Part shown: positions 40,770 to 52,427 of the stretch, piece by piece
Layout of the letters: each line of letters begins with the position of its first letter
Position numbering within the stretch: position 1 is the stretch's first letter
NCBI GenBank assembly: GCA_023846275.1
Contig: JAIUJO010001180.1
Location: forward strand, 159,001-223,000
Length of the DNA stretch: 64,000 bases
DNA from: Vanilla planifolia
Lineage: Eukaryota > Streptophyta > Magnoliopsida > Asparagales > Orchidaceae
Direction of reading: 5' to 3'
Program-made: the position numbers and the translations under genes
The notes under the pieces: generated by a model
Told to the model about the DNA's origin: nothing
Databases searched by the model: none
Seen by the model: only the letters and a program-made list of their open reading frames with translations

Positions 40770-42090
40770 ACTCTAACCTTGCCTAGCCTAGCCTAACATA
40801 ACCTAGCCTAGCCTAGCCTTGCTTAAATTAGCTCTACATTGCTCTACTCTACTATGCTTATCTTTGCTCTTCTTATCTTTACTCTACTTAACTTTCCTCT
40901 ACTTTTCTTTGTATTACTCTTCTCTACTCCACTCTAGTGAACTCCACTCTTGTCTAGCATAGCCTAATCGAGCTCTACTCTACCATACTCTAATCTACAT
41001 TACTCTACTTTACTCTTGCTTAGCCTAGCCTAACAAAGCTTTACTGTACTCTAGTCTACTCTACTATAGTCTACTCTACTCTACTCTACTCCACTTAAGG
41101 CTAGGCTAGCCTAGACTAGCCTACCCTAGCCTAGCCTTGCCGACCCTAACCTAGCTCTACTCTACTATACTTTACTCTACTATACACTACTCTACCCTTC
41201 TCTTCTCTACTCTACTCTACTATACTCTACTCTAATCCAAGCTAGCCTAACCAAGCTCTACTATACTCTACTCTAGCCTAGCATTGCCAAGCCTAGCCTA
41301 GCCTAAGCTATCTCTATTATGTTTTGCTCTACTATGCTCTTCTCTACTCTGGTATACTCAGCTCTTGTTCTATACTGCTCTACTATGTAATCTAGCCTAG
41401 CGTAGAATAGCTCAACTCTACTCTACTCTACTCTATCCTAGCCCTGTCTCGCCTAGCTTTGCCTCGCCTGACCTACCTCTACTCTACTCTCCTGTACTCT
41501 ATTTTACTTAAGCCAAGCCTCATATAGCTTAACCTAACCTAACCTAGCTCTACTACTCTCTACTCTACTCTACTCAACTCAAGCCTAACCCAACCTAGCC
41601 TAGCCTTGCTTAACCAAGCTCTACTCTACTCTATCTAACTCTACTCTACTCTACTCTACTTTATCCAAGCCTAACCTAGCCTAGCTTAGCATAACCTAGC
41701 TCTACTCTACTCTGCTCTGCTTTTCTCAGCTTTGCTCTGCTTTGCTCTACTCTTCACTTTTCTACTTTGCTCTTCTTTATTATTCTTTGCTCTGCTCTAA
41801 TTTGCTTTGCTCTACTCTTCTCTACTCTATTATAGCATAGCCTAACCTACCCAAGCTCTATTCTTCTTTATTCTACTCTCCTCTACTCTAGCCTAGCCTT
41901 ACCTAGCATATCCTAGGCTAGTCTAACCTAGCCTTTCTTTACTCTACTCTACTCTATTCTACTCTAACCCAGCCAAGCCTATCATCACCTAACCTCGGTC
42001 CACTCTACTCCACTCTACTCTACCCTAGCTTAACCAAGCCTAGCCTAGGTTAACCAAACCTACCTTTGCCCAACTCCACTCTAGAATGCT
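40770..42090 (+). repeat. ~1.3-kb dispersed duplication, copy B
   Basis: This is the homologue of 35500-36850, with the same landmarks at 40887, 41449-41478 and 41741-41781. Its internal part (41100-41500) is also homologous to 40320-40740 immediately to its left, so the family has at least three members in this interval. Indels of tens of bases and many substitutions separate the copies. Confidence 0.75.
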
Positions 42091-43090
42091 CTACTCTACT
42101 TTGCTCTACTCTACTCTGCTCTACTCAACTCTTTTTTTCTCTACTCTACTCTAGCCTAGCCTAGCTTAACCTAACTCTTTTCTACTCTACTTTACTGTAC
42201 TCTACTCAAACTTACTCTACTCTACTAAACTCTAGCCTAGCGTAATCTAGCTCTACTCTGCTCTACTTTTCTCTGCTTTGCTCTACTCTGCCCTACTCTA
42301 CTCTACTCTGCACTACTATGCTCTACTCAGCTTTGCTCCACTTTATGCTAGCCTATCTTAAGCGAGCTCTACTCTACTCTTCTCAAGCCTAGCCTAGCCT
42401 ATCTTAGCCCAATCTAACCTAGCTCTGCTATACTCTACTTTACTCTACTTGACTCAACTCTATTATACTCTACAATGGTCTACTCTAACCTAGCCTAGCT
42501 AACCCTAACTTGGCTCTGCTCTACTCTACTCTATGATACTCTACTCCAAACATCCCCACTTTAGGCTAGCCAAGCCTAGTAAAGCCTATTCTAGCCTAAC
42601 CTAGCTATGCTCTACTCTACTCTACTCTGCTCTCCTCTACTTTACTCATTTTTTCTCTACTTTGCTATACTCTAAACACCTAAACTCTTCTGTGCTTTGC
42701 CTTACTCTACTCTACACTACTCTGCTCTGCTGTGTTCTACTCAACTCTTCTCTGCTATACTCTACTCTACCCTGCTTTGCTTTGCTCTACTATAGTCTAC
42801 TTTACTCGACTAAAGCCTAGCTGAGCTTAGCCAAGCCAAAGCTAGCTTTACTCTACTTTACTCTACTTGCTCAGCTCTACTCTTATTTTCCCTTCTCTAT
42901 TATATTATACTTTGCTCTACTCTACTCTATTTTGCTCTACTTTGTTCTTCTTTGCTCTATACTATCCTACTCTACTATACTTTCCTATACTCTACTCTAC
43001 TCTACTCTACAATAGTCTACTCTAGCCTAACCTTGCTAGGCATAACCTTGCTCAACTCTATTCTAACCAAACCTAGCCTATCCTAACGTA

Positions 43091-43120
43091 GCCTTCGCTA
43101 GCCAGGCCTTCGCTAGCCAA
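43091..43120 (+). repeat. 15-bp duplication of a rare CTTCGCTAGCC motif
   Basis: Two copies of GCCTTCGCTAGCCA(G/A), at 43091-43105 and 43106-43120. The homologous site of the 3.1-kb unit, at 46369, has one CTTCGCTAGCC only. The duplication therefore probably arose in copy 1 after the copies separated. Confidence 0.85.
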
Positions 43121-43202
43121 GCCTAGCCTCGCCTAACCTAGCTCTACTCTACTTTACTCTAGTCTACTCTAATATACTCTTCTCTACACTACTCTAACTT
43201 AG

Positions 43203-43222
43203 CCTAACCTAACCTAACCTAA
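43203..43222 (+). repeat. Perfect (CCTAA)4 run
   Basis: Four perfect CCTAA units between CTCTA modules, the longest perfect run I found. The module exits through CTTAGCTCT. Confidence 0.85.
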
Positions 43223-43504
43223 CTTAGCTCTACTTTACTTTACTATACTCTATTCCACTCTACCCAAGCCTAGCCTTGCTTACCCTAACTGTACTATGCT
43301 ATGCTCTGCTCTACTTTACTCTATTCTACTTTGCTCTACTCTGCTCTTCTCTACTCTACTCTACTCTACTCTGCTCTACCCTACTATACTCTAGCCTATC
43401 CTAGCCTAACCTAGGTCTACTCTATGCTACTCTACTCTACTCTACTTTACTCCATCATATTCAACTTTAGCCTAGCTTAACATAGCCAAGCCAAGCCTAA
43501 TCGA

Positions 43505-43948
43505 GCTTTTCTCTACTCCACTCTAATCTGCTCAGCTCTACTATGCTTTGTTATACTTTTTTCAACTCTCTTATGCTCTTCTCTTCACAAGTCTTGTCTG
43601 CTTTACTTGCTATGCTCTACTCTACTCTACTCTGCTCTACTCTTCTCTACTCTTCTCTGCTTTGCTCTACTCTACTCTACTCTACTTTACTCTTCTCTAC
43701 TCCCTTTTACTCTGCTCTACTATGCTCTGCTCAGCTCTGCTCTACTCTCCACTCCTCTACTCACATCTCTACTCCACTTCTAACCTCTCCTTTCTACTCC
43801 TCTCCTCTCTTTTATTCTAGTTTACTCTACTCTACTCAACTCAACTCTGCTCTTCTCTACTCTACTCTATTCTACTCTACTCTACTCTACTCTACTCTAC
43901 CCTACTCTACTCTATTCTACTCTACTCTGTGTTACTCTACTCTACTCT
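43505..43948 (+). repeat. Longest CTCTA-type module found
   Basis: About 444 bp with no AGCCT interruption. It starts with an irregular stretch (43540-43610), passes through near-perfect CTCTA and CTTCT, a CTCCT patch (43784-43812), and ends in clean CTCTA/CTCTG. It holds the longest open frame of the window (135 codons), which is repeat translation. The module is expanded relative to its homologue near 46760-47100; the offset between the two copies falls from about 3256 to about 3202 across it. Confidence 0.8.
43784..43812 (+). repeat. CTCCT patch in the 3.1-kb unit, copy 1
   Basis: A pyrimidine-rich patch with CTCCT and CTTTC units and one A at 43796. It corresponds to the patch at 46979-47045 in copy 2. 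Confidence 0.75.
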
Positions 43949-45712
43949 AGCCTAACTAAGCCTTGTCTTAAAAAATCTAGCTCTACCATAGTCTACTCAA
44001 CTACACTCTGCTCTTCTCTAGCTTAGCCTACCCTACCCTACCCTAGCTTAACATAGAATAACCTAGCTCTACTATGGTCTACATTGTCTTGCTCTGCACT
44101 TCTCTGACCTACTCTACTCTACTCTACTTTGCTCTTCTTTGCTTTGCTCTACTCTACTCTGCTCTCCTCTCCTCTACTCTACTCTACTCTGCTCTACTCT
44201 ACTCTACTCTACTCTACTCTCCTCTACTCTACTCTACTCTACTCAACTCTAGCCTAGCCTTATCTAGCCTAGCCAAACCTAGCTCTACTCTACTCTACTC
44301 TACTCTAGCCTACCCTAGCTTACACTAGCCAACTAATAACCTAGCCTAGCCTAACCTAACTCTTATCTACTATACTCTACTCTACTAAACTTTACTATAC
44401 TCAAACCTAGCTTAAGCTTGCCTAACCAAGCTCTATTATACTATACTCTACTCTACTCTAGCTTAGCCTAACCTAGCCTAGCCTAGGCTAGAGTAACCTA
44501 GCTCTGCTCTACTCTTCTCTGTTCTACTCTGCTCAACTCTACACTTCTCTGCTCTTCTTTACTGTACTATGCTTTGCTCTAATATGCTCTACTCTAATCT
44601 ATACTCTAGCCTAGCCTAACGTAGCCATACTCTACTCTATTTTAGCTTAGCTTACCATAGCTTTGCTTAGCCTAGCCTAGCCAAGCTTTGCTTTGCCTAA
44701 GCTTACTCAACTCTACTACATACTACTCTACTTTGCTCTACTATATTCCGCTCTACTTTACTCTACTCTTACGTAGGCTAGCTTTCCCTAGCCTAACCTT
44801 GCTTATCGTATCCTAACTTAACTCTACACTACACTGTTCTATTTTACTCTACTCTTCTCTACTCTGCTCTGCTCTACTCTACTCTACTCTACTCTGCTTT
44901 ACTTTGCTCTACCTTACCCCACTCTACTCTAGCTTAACCTAGCCTAGCCTTACTTAGACTAGCCTAATCTAGCTCTACTATACATTACTCTAGCCTAACC
45001 TAACCTAGCCTAGCTTAGCCTAACCTAACATAGCCAAGCCTATCCTAGCTCTGCTCTACTCTACTCTACTATACTATAGTATACTCTACTCTACTGTACT
45101 TTAACCTATCCTAGCCTAGCATAGCTTAAAATAACCTAGCTCTACTATGCTTTGCTCTACTCTACTCTTCTCTACTTTGCTCTGCTTTACTTTTTTCTGC
45201 TCTACTCTACTATGTCCTACTCTACTCTACTCTTCTCTTCTCCACTCTGCTCTACTCTACTCTACTCTACTCTACTCTAATCTTCTGTATGCTACTCTAC
45301 TCTACCTTAGCTTAGCTTAGTCTACCTTAGCCTAGCTTGGCCTTGCCTTGCCTAACCTAACTCTAGTCTACTTTACTCTACTCTATTATATTATACACTA
45401 CTCTACTCTACTCTAATATGCTCTACTATGCTCTATTATACTTTAGTCTAGCTTAGCCAACTTTAATCTAGCTTTACTCTACTCTACTCTACTATACTTT
45501 GGTCTATTCTATTCAACTCAACTCTACTCTATTCTACACTACTCTTGCCTACTCTAGCCTAACCTAGCTCTACTCTACTCTGCAAAGCTCTACATTTCTT
45601 TACTCTACACTCCTTTCCTCTACTCTACTATACTTTTTCTTCTTTGCTCTAGTCTACTCTGCTCAGCTCTGCTCTAGTATGCTCTTCTTGGCTCTATTCT
45701 ACTCTAGTGTAC

Positions 45713-45779
45713 TCTCCTTTCCTCTCCTTTACTCACTTCTCCTCTACTCTCCTCTCCTCTCTTCTCCTCTCCTCTTCTT
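45713..45779 (+). repeat. CTCCT tract
   Basis: About 67 bp of CTCCT/CTTCT units with two short A-containing interruptions (ACTCA near 45731 and CTACT near 45745). Confidence 0.8.
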
Positions 45780-46280
45780 TACTATACTTTACACTACTCT
45801 ACTTTAATCTACTCTACTCCACTCTACTCTACTATTCTCTACTCTATTCTACTCTACTTAATTCTACTCTACTCTACTCTTCTCTACTCTACCCTTACCT
45901 AGCCTAGCATAATCTAGCTCTAATCTACTCTACTTTACTCTGGCCTAGCCTTACCTTGCCTACCCTTTCATAGCTAGCTTAAACTAGCTCTACTCTACTC
46001 TACTATAACATAGCCTACACTGGCCTATCTTAGCTCTGCTCTACTCTACTCTACTCTGCTCTACATTTCTTTGCTCTACTCTATTGCTCTACTCTTCAAC
46101 TCTGCTCAACTTTGCTCATCTCTACTATATTCTTCTCTGCTCTTCTCTACTCTGCACCACCTTACTCTGCTCTACTCTACTTCTTCTCTACTCTGCTTTG
46201 CTCTACTCTACTCTACTCTACCCTACTCGACTATACTCTACTCCACTCTACTCAACTCTAGTCTACTCTATCCTAGCATA

Positions 46281-48650
46281 GCCCTAGCCAAGCCTAACCT
46301 AACTTTACTCTACTTTACTTTACTCTACTATACTCTACTCTACCCTAACTAGTTTATCCTAGCCTAGACTTCGCTAGCCTACCATAGCCTAAGCTAGCTC
46401 TACTCAATTTTACTCTACACTACTCTAATATACTCTATTCTATCCTACTATACTCTAACTTAGCCTAGCCTAGCCTAACCTAACCAAGCTCTAATCTACT
46501 TTACTCTACTATACACTATTCTACTGTACTCAAGCCTAACCTAGCTTAACCAAGCTATACTCTACTATGCTTTGCTCTACTCTACTTTACTCTACTCTAC
46601 TCTACTCTACTCTGCTCTACTCTACTCTACTCTACTCTTCCCTACTATACTCTTGCCTAGCCTTGCCTAACCTAGCTCTACTCTACTCTACCCTACTCTA
46701 TTAAACTCAACCCTACTCTACTCTAGCCTAGCTTAGCTTAACCTAGCCAAGCCTAATCATGCTTTTCTTTGCTCCACTCTAATCTTCTAAGCTCTACTCT
46801 ACTTTGCTACACTTTTCTCTACTTTGGATTGCTCTCCTCTACTCTATTAAGCTCTTCTTTGCACTAGTTTCATCTGCTCTACTTTGTTATACTCCACTCT
46901 ACTTTACTCTACTCTTCTTTCCTCCGCTTTGCTTCACTATACTCTGCTTTGCTATGCTCTACTAAGCTCTGTTCTACTCTCCTCTCTTCTTCAAACCTCT
47001 TCACTCCTTTCCTCACCTCTCCTCTCCTCTCCCCTCCTCTCCTCTATTCTACTCTACTCTACTCTACTATACTCAACTCTACTCTACTATACTCTACCTT
47101 AGCTTAACCAATTCTTGCCTTAACAAATCTTGCTCTACTCTACTCTACTCTACTCTTCCATAGCCTAGCCTAGCCTTCCCTAGCCTAATCAAGCTCTACT
47201 CTACTCTACTCTACTCCACTCTACACTAACCTTCCCTAGCCCAGTAAATCTAGCATAGAATAACCTAGCTCTATTCTATTCTACCCTGCATTGCTCTGCT
47301 CTACTTTGCTCATCTTTGCATTGCTCTACTCTATCATCCTGCTTACTCTCCTCTTCTTTACTCTAATCTACTTTGCTCTATTCTACTCTACTCTAGCTCA
47401 CCCTAGCCAAAACTAGCCTATTGTAGCCTAGGCTAGCCTAACCTAGCTCTACTCTACTCTACTCTACTCTACACTACTATACTTGACTCTATTATACTCA
47501 AACCTAGCATAAGCAAGCTTAACCAAGATCTATTATACTCTACAATACTCTAATCTAGCTTAGCCTAGCCTAACCCAACCTAGCTCTACTATACCCTACC
47601 CTGCTATGCTCTGTGATGCTCTGCTCTACTCTACTTTGCTCTACACTTCTCTACTCTGCTCTACTCTACTCTTCTTTTCTCTGCTCTGCTCCACTCGAAT
47701 TTGTACTCTAGCCTAGCCTGACCTAGACTTACTCCACTCTACTCTACTCTACCCTACTCTAGCCTAGCTTAACCTATCCTACCATTGCCAAGCCTAGCTT
47801 AGCTTAGCCTTGCATAACCTTGCTCTACTCTACTATACACTACTCTACTTTGCTCTACCCTATTTTGCTCTACTTTACTATACTCTTACGAATCCTAGCC
47901 TAACTTAACCAAGCCTAGCCTAGCGTATCCTAACTTAACTCTACACCGCTCAACTCTGCTCTACTCTACTCTTCTCTACTCTTCTCTGCTCTACTCTATT
48001 CTACTTTTCCCTACTCTGCTCTACTCTGCTCCACTCTACTCGACTCTACTCTAACCTAGCCTAGCCTAATCTTGCTCTACTCTACTTTACTCTAGCCTAA
48101 CGTAGTAGAGCCTAGCCTTGCCTAACCTAACCAAACCTAACCTAGCTTTGCTCTACAATGCTCTACTATAGTATACTCACTCTACTCTACTCTACTCTAG
48201 CCTAGTCTAACCTTGCATAGCTTAAAGTAACCTATCTCTACTATGCTTTACTCTACCATATAATACTCTACTCTGCTCTGCTTTGTTTTTCTCTCCTCTA
48301 TTTTGCTGTGGCCTATTATACTCTACTATGCTCTTCTCCACACTGCTCGGCTCTGCTTTGCTTTGCTCTGCTCTGATCAGCTCTACTCTACTCTAGCCTT
48401 GCTTAACCTAGCCTACCCTAGCCTAGCCAGCCTTAGCATAGCCTAACCTAACTCTATTCTACTCTACTCTACACTATTATATTATACTCTACTCTACTTT
48501 ACTCTACTATACTTTATTCTATTATACCCTAGCCTAGCCTAGCCAACCTTAACCTAGCTCTTTTCTGCTCTACTCTACTCTACTTTGCTCCACTCTACTC
48601 TAGCCTAGCCTACCCTAGCCTATCTTAGCTCTATACTACTCTGCTCTGCT
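46281..48650 (+). repeat. ~3.1-kb higher-order unit, copy 2 (aligned part)
   Basis: This copy is directly tandem to copy 1, as the offset roughly equals the copy length. Homology was followed by eye to about 48.6 kb. Beyond that I could not keep the alignment, although the unit should extend to about 49.4 kb. Copies share module order and many private variants but are clearly diverged. A third, weaker match (TACCCTGCA at 47282 and 50969) suggests another copy near 50.2-51.5 kb. Confidence 0.75.
46979..47045 (+). repeat. CTCCT patch in the 3.1-kb unit, copy 2
   Basis: About 67 bp of CTCCT with an AAACCTCTTCACTCC irregular stretch in the left half and a pure C/T run to its right. It is homologous to 43760-43812 by position inside the duplicated unit and by the ACTCC/ACCTCTCC landmarks. 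Confidence 0.75.
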
Positions 48651-50206
48651 CTGGTCTACTCTTCTCTAAACTGCTTCACCCTACTCATCTTTGCTCTATA
48701 TTGCTTTGCTATGCTCTTTTGCTCTGCTCTCATGCTCTGCTCTACTTTGCTCTACTCTGCTCTCCTGTCCTTTACCCTACTCTACTCTACTAACATCTAC
48801 TCTACTATACTCTACTCAGCTTGACTCTAGCCTAGCCTAACCTAGCTCTACTCTACTCTACTCTACTCTACTCTAACCTAGCTTAACCTAACTTAGCCTA
48901 GCCTAGCCTAACCTAGCTCAAGTCTACTACACTCTACTCTATTATACTCTACTCTAACCTTGCCTAGCCTAGCCTAAACAAGCTTTATTCTACTCTGCTC
49001 AATTCTAGCTTAACCTTTCTTAGACTAACCTAGCTCTGCTTTACTCTACTCTGCTTTTCTCTATACTATTCTTCTCTACTCTAATCTGCTCTACTCTACT
49101 ATACTCTGCTCTTCTTTTCTCTACTATCCACTACTCTACTCTACTCTACTCTACTCTAACCTAACCTAGCCTAGCCTAACCTTACTCTACTCTATTCTAC
49201 TCTACTCTACACTAGCCAAGCATAGCTTAACATAGCTCTGTTCTACTCTACTCTACACTGCTTTACTCTGCTCTACTCTACTTTGCTCTTCTCTACTTTA
49301 CTCTACTCTACTCTACTCTACTCTGCTCTACTCTGCTCTATTATACTCTACAAAACTCTTGCCTTGCTTAGCCTAGCCTAGCCTTACCTAGCTCTACTCT
49401 ACTCTACTTTACTCAACTTTACTCTACACTACTCTATTCTACTCTACTCTACTCCACTCTATCTACTCCACTGTACTCTATTTTAACATAGCCTAGCCTA
49501 GCCTAGCCTAGTATGGCTTAGCCTAACCAAGCTCTACTATGCTTTGCTCTGCTCTACTCTACTCTGCTCTGCCCAGCTCAGCTTTTCTCAACTTTGTTCT
49601 GCTATACTCTATTATACTTTGCTATACTTTTCTTTGCTCTACTTTACTCTACTCTACATAACTCTAGCCTAGCCTAGCCTAAACTAGCATAGCATAATTG
49701 AGCTCTACTCTACTCTACAATTCTCTATGCAACTATACTCTACTCTGCTCTACTATACTCTAGCCTAACATAGCTTAGCCTAGCCTCGCCTAACCTAACT
49801 CTACTCTACTCTACTCAACTCTACTTTACTCAACTATATTATACCCCACTCTACTCTATTCTACTCTTCTCTACTCTACTCTAACTAGCCTAGCCTATCT
49901 TACCTTTAATCTTCTGTAGTCTACTCTAGCCTACTCGAGCCTAGCATAGCTTAGCCTAGCCTAACCTAGCTCTACTCTACTATTCTCTTTTCTACTCTAC
50001 TCTACTCTACTCTACCACAACCTAACATAGCCTAGCCTAAGCTAACCTAGCTTTACTTTACTTTACTCTCCTTTACTCCACTCTACTCTACTCTACTCTA
50101 CTCTAGTCAACTCTAATTAAAAATTGCTTAGCCTAGCCTAACTTAGCTCTTCTCTACTTTACTCTAACCTAGCATAGCCTCGCCTAGCCTACCCTAGCCT
50201 AACTTA

Positions 50207-50508
50207 GCTCTGCTCTACTCTACTCTACTCTGCACTGCTCTACTCTATTCTACTCTACTTTGCTCTACACGTCTCTGCTCTGCTCTGTACAACTTTGCTA
50301 TGCTCTACTCTACTCTACTCTACTCTGTTATCCTCTACTTTACTTTGCTCTGCTCTGCTCTACTCTGCTCTGTTCTACTCCACTATACTCTACTCTGCTC
50401 AACACTACTCTACTCTGCTTTGCTCTACTCTGCTCTACTCTATTCTACTCTGCTTTACTCGATTCTACTCTGCTCTACTCTACTCTGCACTACTCTACAC
50501 TACTCTAG
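50207..50508 (+). repeat. Long mixed CTCTA/CTCTG module
   Basis: About 302 bp of CTCTA with a high share of CTCTG and CTTTG. It is open in all three forward frames for 72-82 codons, which reflects the frame-independent pentapeptide reading of the repeat. It may be the third-copy counterpart of the long modules at 43.5 and 46.8 kb. Confidence 0.75.
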
Positions 50509-50639
50509 CCTAGCCTAACCTAACTTAGCTCTACTCTACTTTACTTTACTCTGCTAGATTCTTGCCTAACTTAACCTAGCCTTGCATAGCCTAGTCTAAC
50601 CTAACCTAGCTCAGCACTACTCTACCCTACTATACCCTA

Positions 50640-50664
50640 CTCTGCTCTGCTCTGCTCTGCTCTG
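50640..50664 (+). repeat. Longest perfect CTCTG run
   Basis: Five perfect CTCTG units (25 bp) abut a CTCCT tract. Elsewhere CTCTG is usually mixed with CTCTA and CTTTG; the next best run has four units, at 11570-11589. Confidence 0.85.
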
Positions 50665-50722
50665 CCTTCCTCTCCTCTCCTCTACTCCCTGCTACTACAC
50701 TCTCCTCTCCTCTCCTCTCCTA
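50665..50722 (+). repeat. Double CTCCT tract
   Basis: Two CTCCT runs (50665-50683 and 50700-50722) are separated by ACTCCCTGCTACTACAC. It directly follows the longest perfect CTCTG run. It may mark the third copy of the 3.1-kb unit. Confidence 0.8.
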
Positions 50723-52349
50723 CCCTAATATACTATACTCTAATCTACTCGGCTATACTCAACTCTCCTCTACTCTACTCTATTATATTCTACTCCACTC
50801 TACTATACTCTAACCTTTCCTAGCTTAGCCTAAATTAGCTTTATTCTACTTTACTCTACTCTAGCCTAGCCTTTCCTAGCATACCCATTCATAACCTAAC
50901 CTAACCTTGCTCTACTCTACTCTACTCTAACATAGCTTACCCTAGCCAATCATAGCTCATCTCTACTCTACCCTGCACTGCTGTGCACTATTCTGCTCTA
51001 TTTTGCTCTACTTTACATTGCTTTGCTCTACTCTTCTACTCTACTCTGCTCTACTTTGCTCTACTTTGCTCTACTTTACTCTCATCTCCTCTCCTTTAAT
51101 CTACTCTACTCTACTCTACTCTACTCTACTCTACTCTACACTACTCTACTCTACTCTAGCCTAGCCAAGCCTATTCTAACCTTTCCTAACCTAGCTCTTC
51201 TCTACTCTACTCTACTCTATACTAGTCTAGCAAAACTTACCCTAACCCAGCCTAACCTAGCCTAACTTAGCTCTACTCTACCCTACTCTACTCTATAGTA
51301 CTCTACTCTAATCTACCCTACTCTCTTCCAACATAGCCTAACCTAACCTAACCAAGCTTTACTCTACTCTACTTTAGCCTAACCTTTGCTAGCATAACCT
51401 AGCTCCGCTCTGCCCTGTTATGCTATGCTATGCTCTATACTTCTCTACTATCTTTTGCTCTACTCTACTATGCTCTACTCTACTCTACTCTACTGCACTC
51501 TACTCAACTCTACTCTATACTGTAACATAGCCTAGTTTTGCCAAGACTAACCTAGCTCTACTCTACTCTACTCTACTGTAGTCATACCAAGCCTGACATA
51601 GCCTAGCCTAACCTTTCTCTTCTCAGCTCTGCCCTACTCTACTTTGCTCTACTCTACCCTACTCTACTCTAATCTACTTTTCTCTACTCTACTCTACTCT
51701 AATCTTCTCAATACTACTCTGCTCTATTGTGCTCTACTCTGATTTGCTCTCCTCTAGTCCACTCTACTATACTCTACTCTATTCTAGCCTAACCTAGCCT
51801 AGCTTTACTTAACCTAGATCTACTCTACTCTAGTCTAGTCTAGTCTACTCTAGCATTACCTAGCCTAACCTGGCTCTATTCTGCTCTACTCTACGCTTTT
51901 CTTTTCGGCTTTGCTCTGCTCTACTTTGCTCTGCTATGCTTTACTCTACTCTATTATGCTCTACTAAACTTTAGCCTAGCCTAACCTAAACTAGATCAAC
52001 TCTATTATACTCTACTCTACTCTAGCCTATCTTAGCCTAGCATAACCAAGCCTGGCCTAACTTAGCTCAGCTCTATTCTACTCTTCTCAACTCTACTCTA
52101 CTTTACTCTACCTAAGCTAGCCTTGTCTAGCATAGCCTACCCTTACCTGGCTTAGCCTAGCCTAGCCTAACCTACCTCTACTCTACTCTACTACATTCAC
52201 TTATATTATGCTCTTTTTTGCTCTTCTATAATCCACACTACTCTGCTATACTCTACTCTGCTTCTCCTCTCTAATTGTACTCTAGACTAACCTAGCCTAT
52301 CTTAGCCAAACCTAGCTCTACTTTACTCTACTCTACTCTAATTTACTCT

Positions 52350-52427
52350 TCCCAAGCCTAGCTTAATCGAGCCAACCATAGCCTAGCCTACCCTAGCTTA
52401 GCCTAGCCTAGCCATGCCTAGCTTACT
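52350..52427 (+). repeat. Long AGCCT/AACCT module
   Basis: About 78 bp of AGCCT with AGCTT, ACCCT and CGAGCC variants. It exits to CTCTA through AGCTTACTAT, again six bases at the junction. Confidence 0.7.

Larger units (their letters stand above)
43021..46280 (+). repeat. ~3.1-3.26-kb higher-order unit, copy 1
   Basis: It matches 46281 onward in long-range order. Landmark pairs are CTTCGCTAGCC (43108/46369, offset 3261), CCAAGCCTAATC (43491/46747, 3256), CATAGAATAACCTAGCTCT (44052/47254, 3202), TCAAACCTAGC (44401/47498, 3097), GTATCCTAACTTAACTCTAC (44808/47925, 3117), ACTATAGTATACTC (45074/48165, 3091), TATTATATTATA (45384/48475, 3091) and GCCAAC(T/C)TTAA (45456/48542, 3086). The fall in offset is explained by expanded CTCTA modules in copy 1 at 43.6-43.95 and 44.16-44.26 kb. 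Confidence 0.8.

Noticed and set aside
43543-43950. 135-codon + strand open frame, and others such as 58443-58826 (127 codons) and 25591-25953 (120 codons)
   Set aside because: The predicted proteins are degenerate Leu-Tyr-Ser-Thr-Leu repeats, parallel frames give the same peptide, starts are chance ATG from CTATG variants, and stops come from CTAGCCTAG. No domain, codon bias or gene context is present.
43784-47045. Polypyrimidine tracts as splice acceptor or LTR primer sites
   Set aside because: No exon, intron, LTR or coding segment accompanies them; they grade into CTCTA and CTTCT units and are simplest read as a satellite sub-family.
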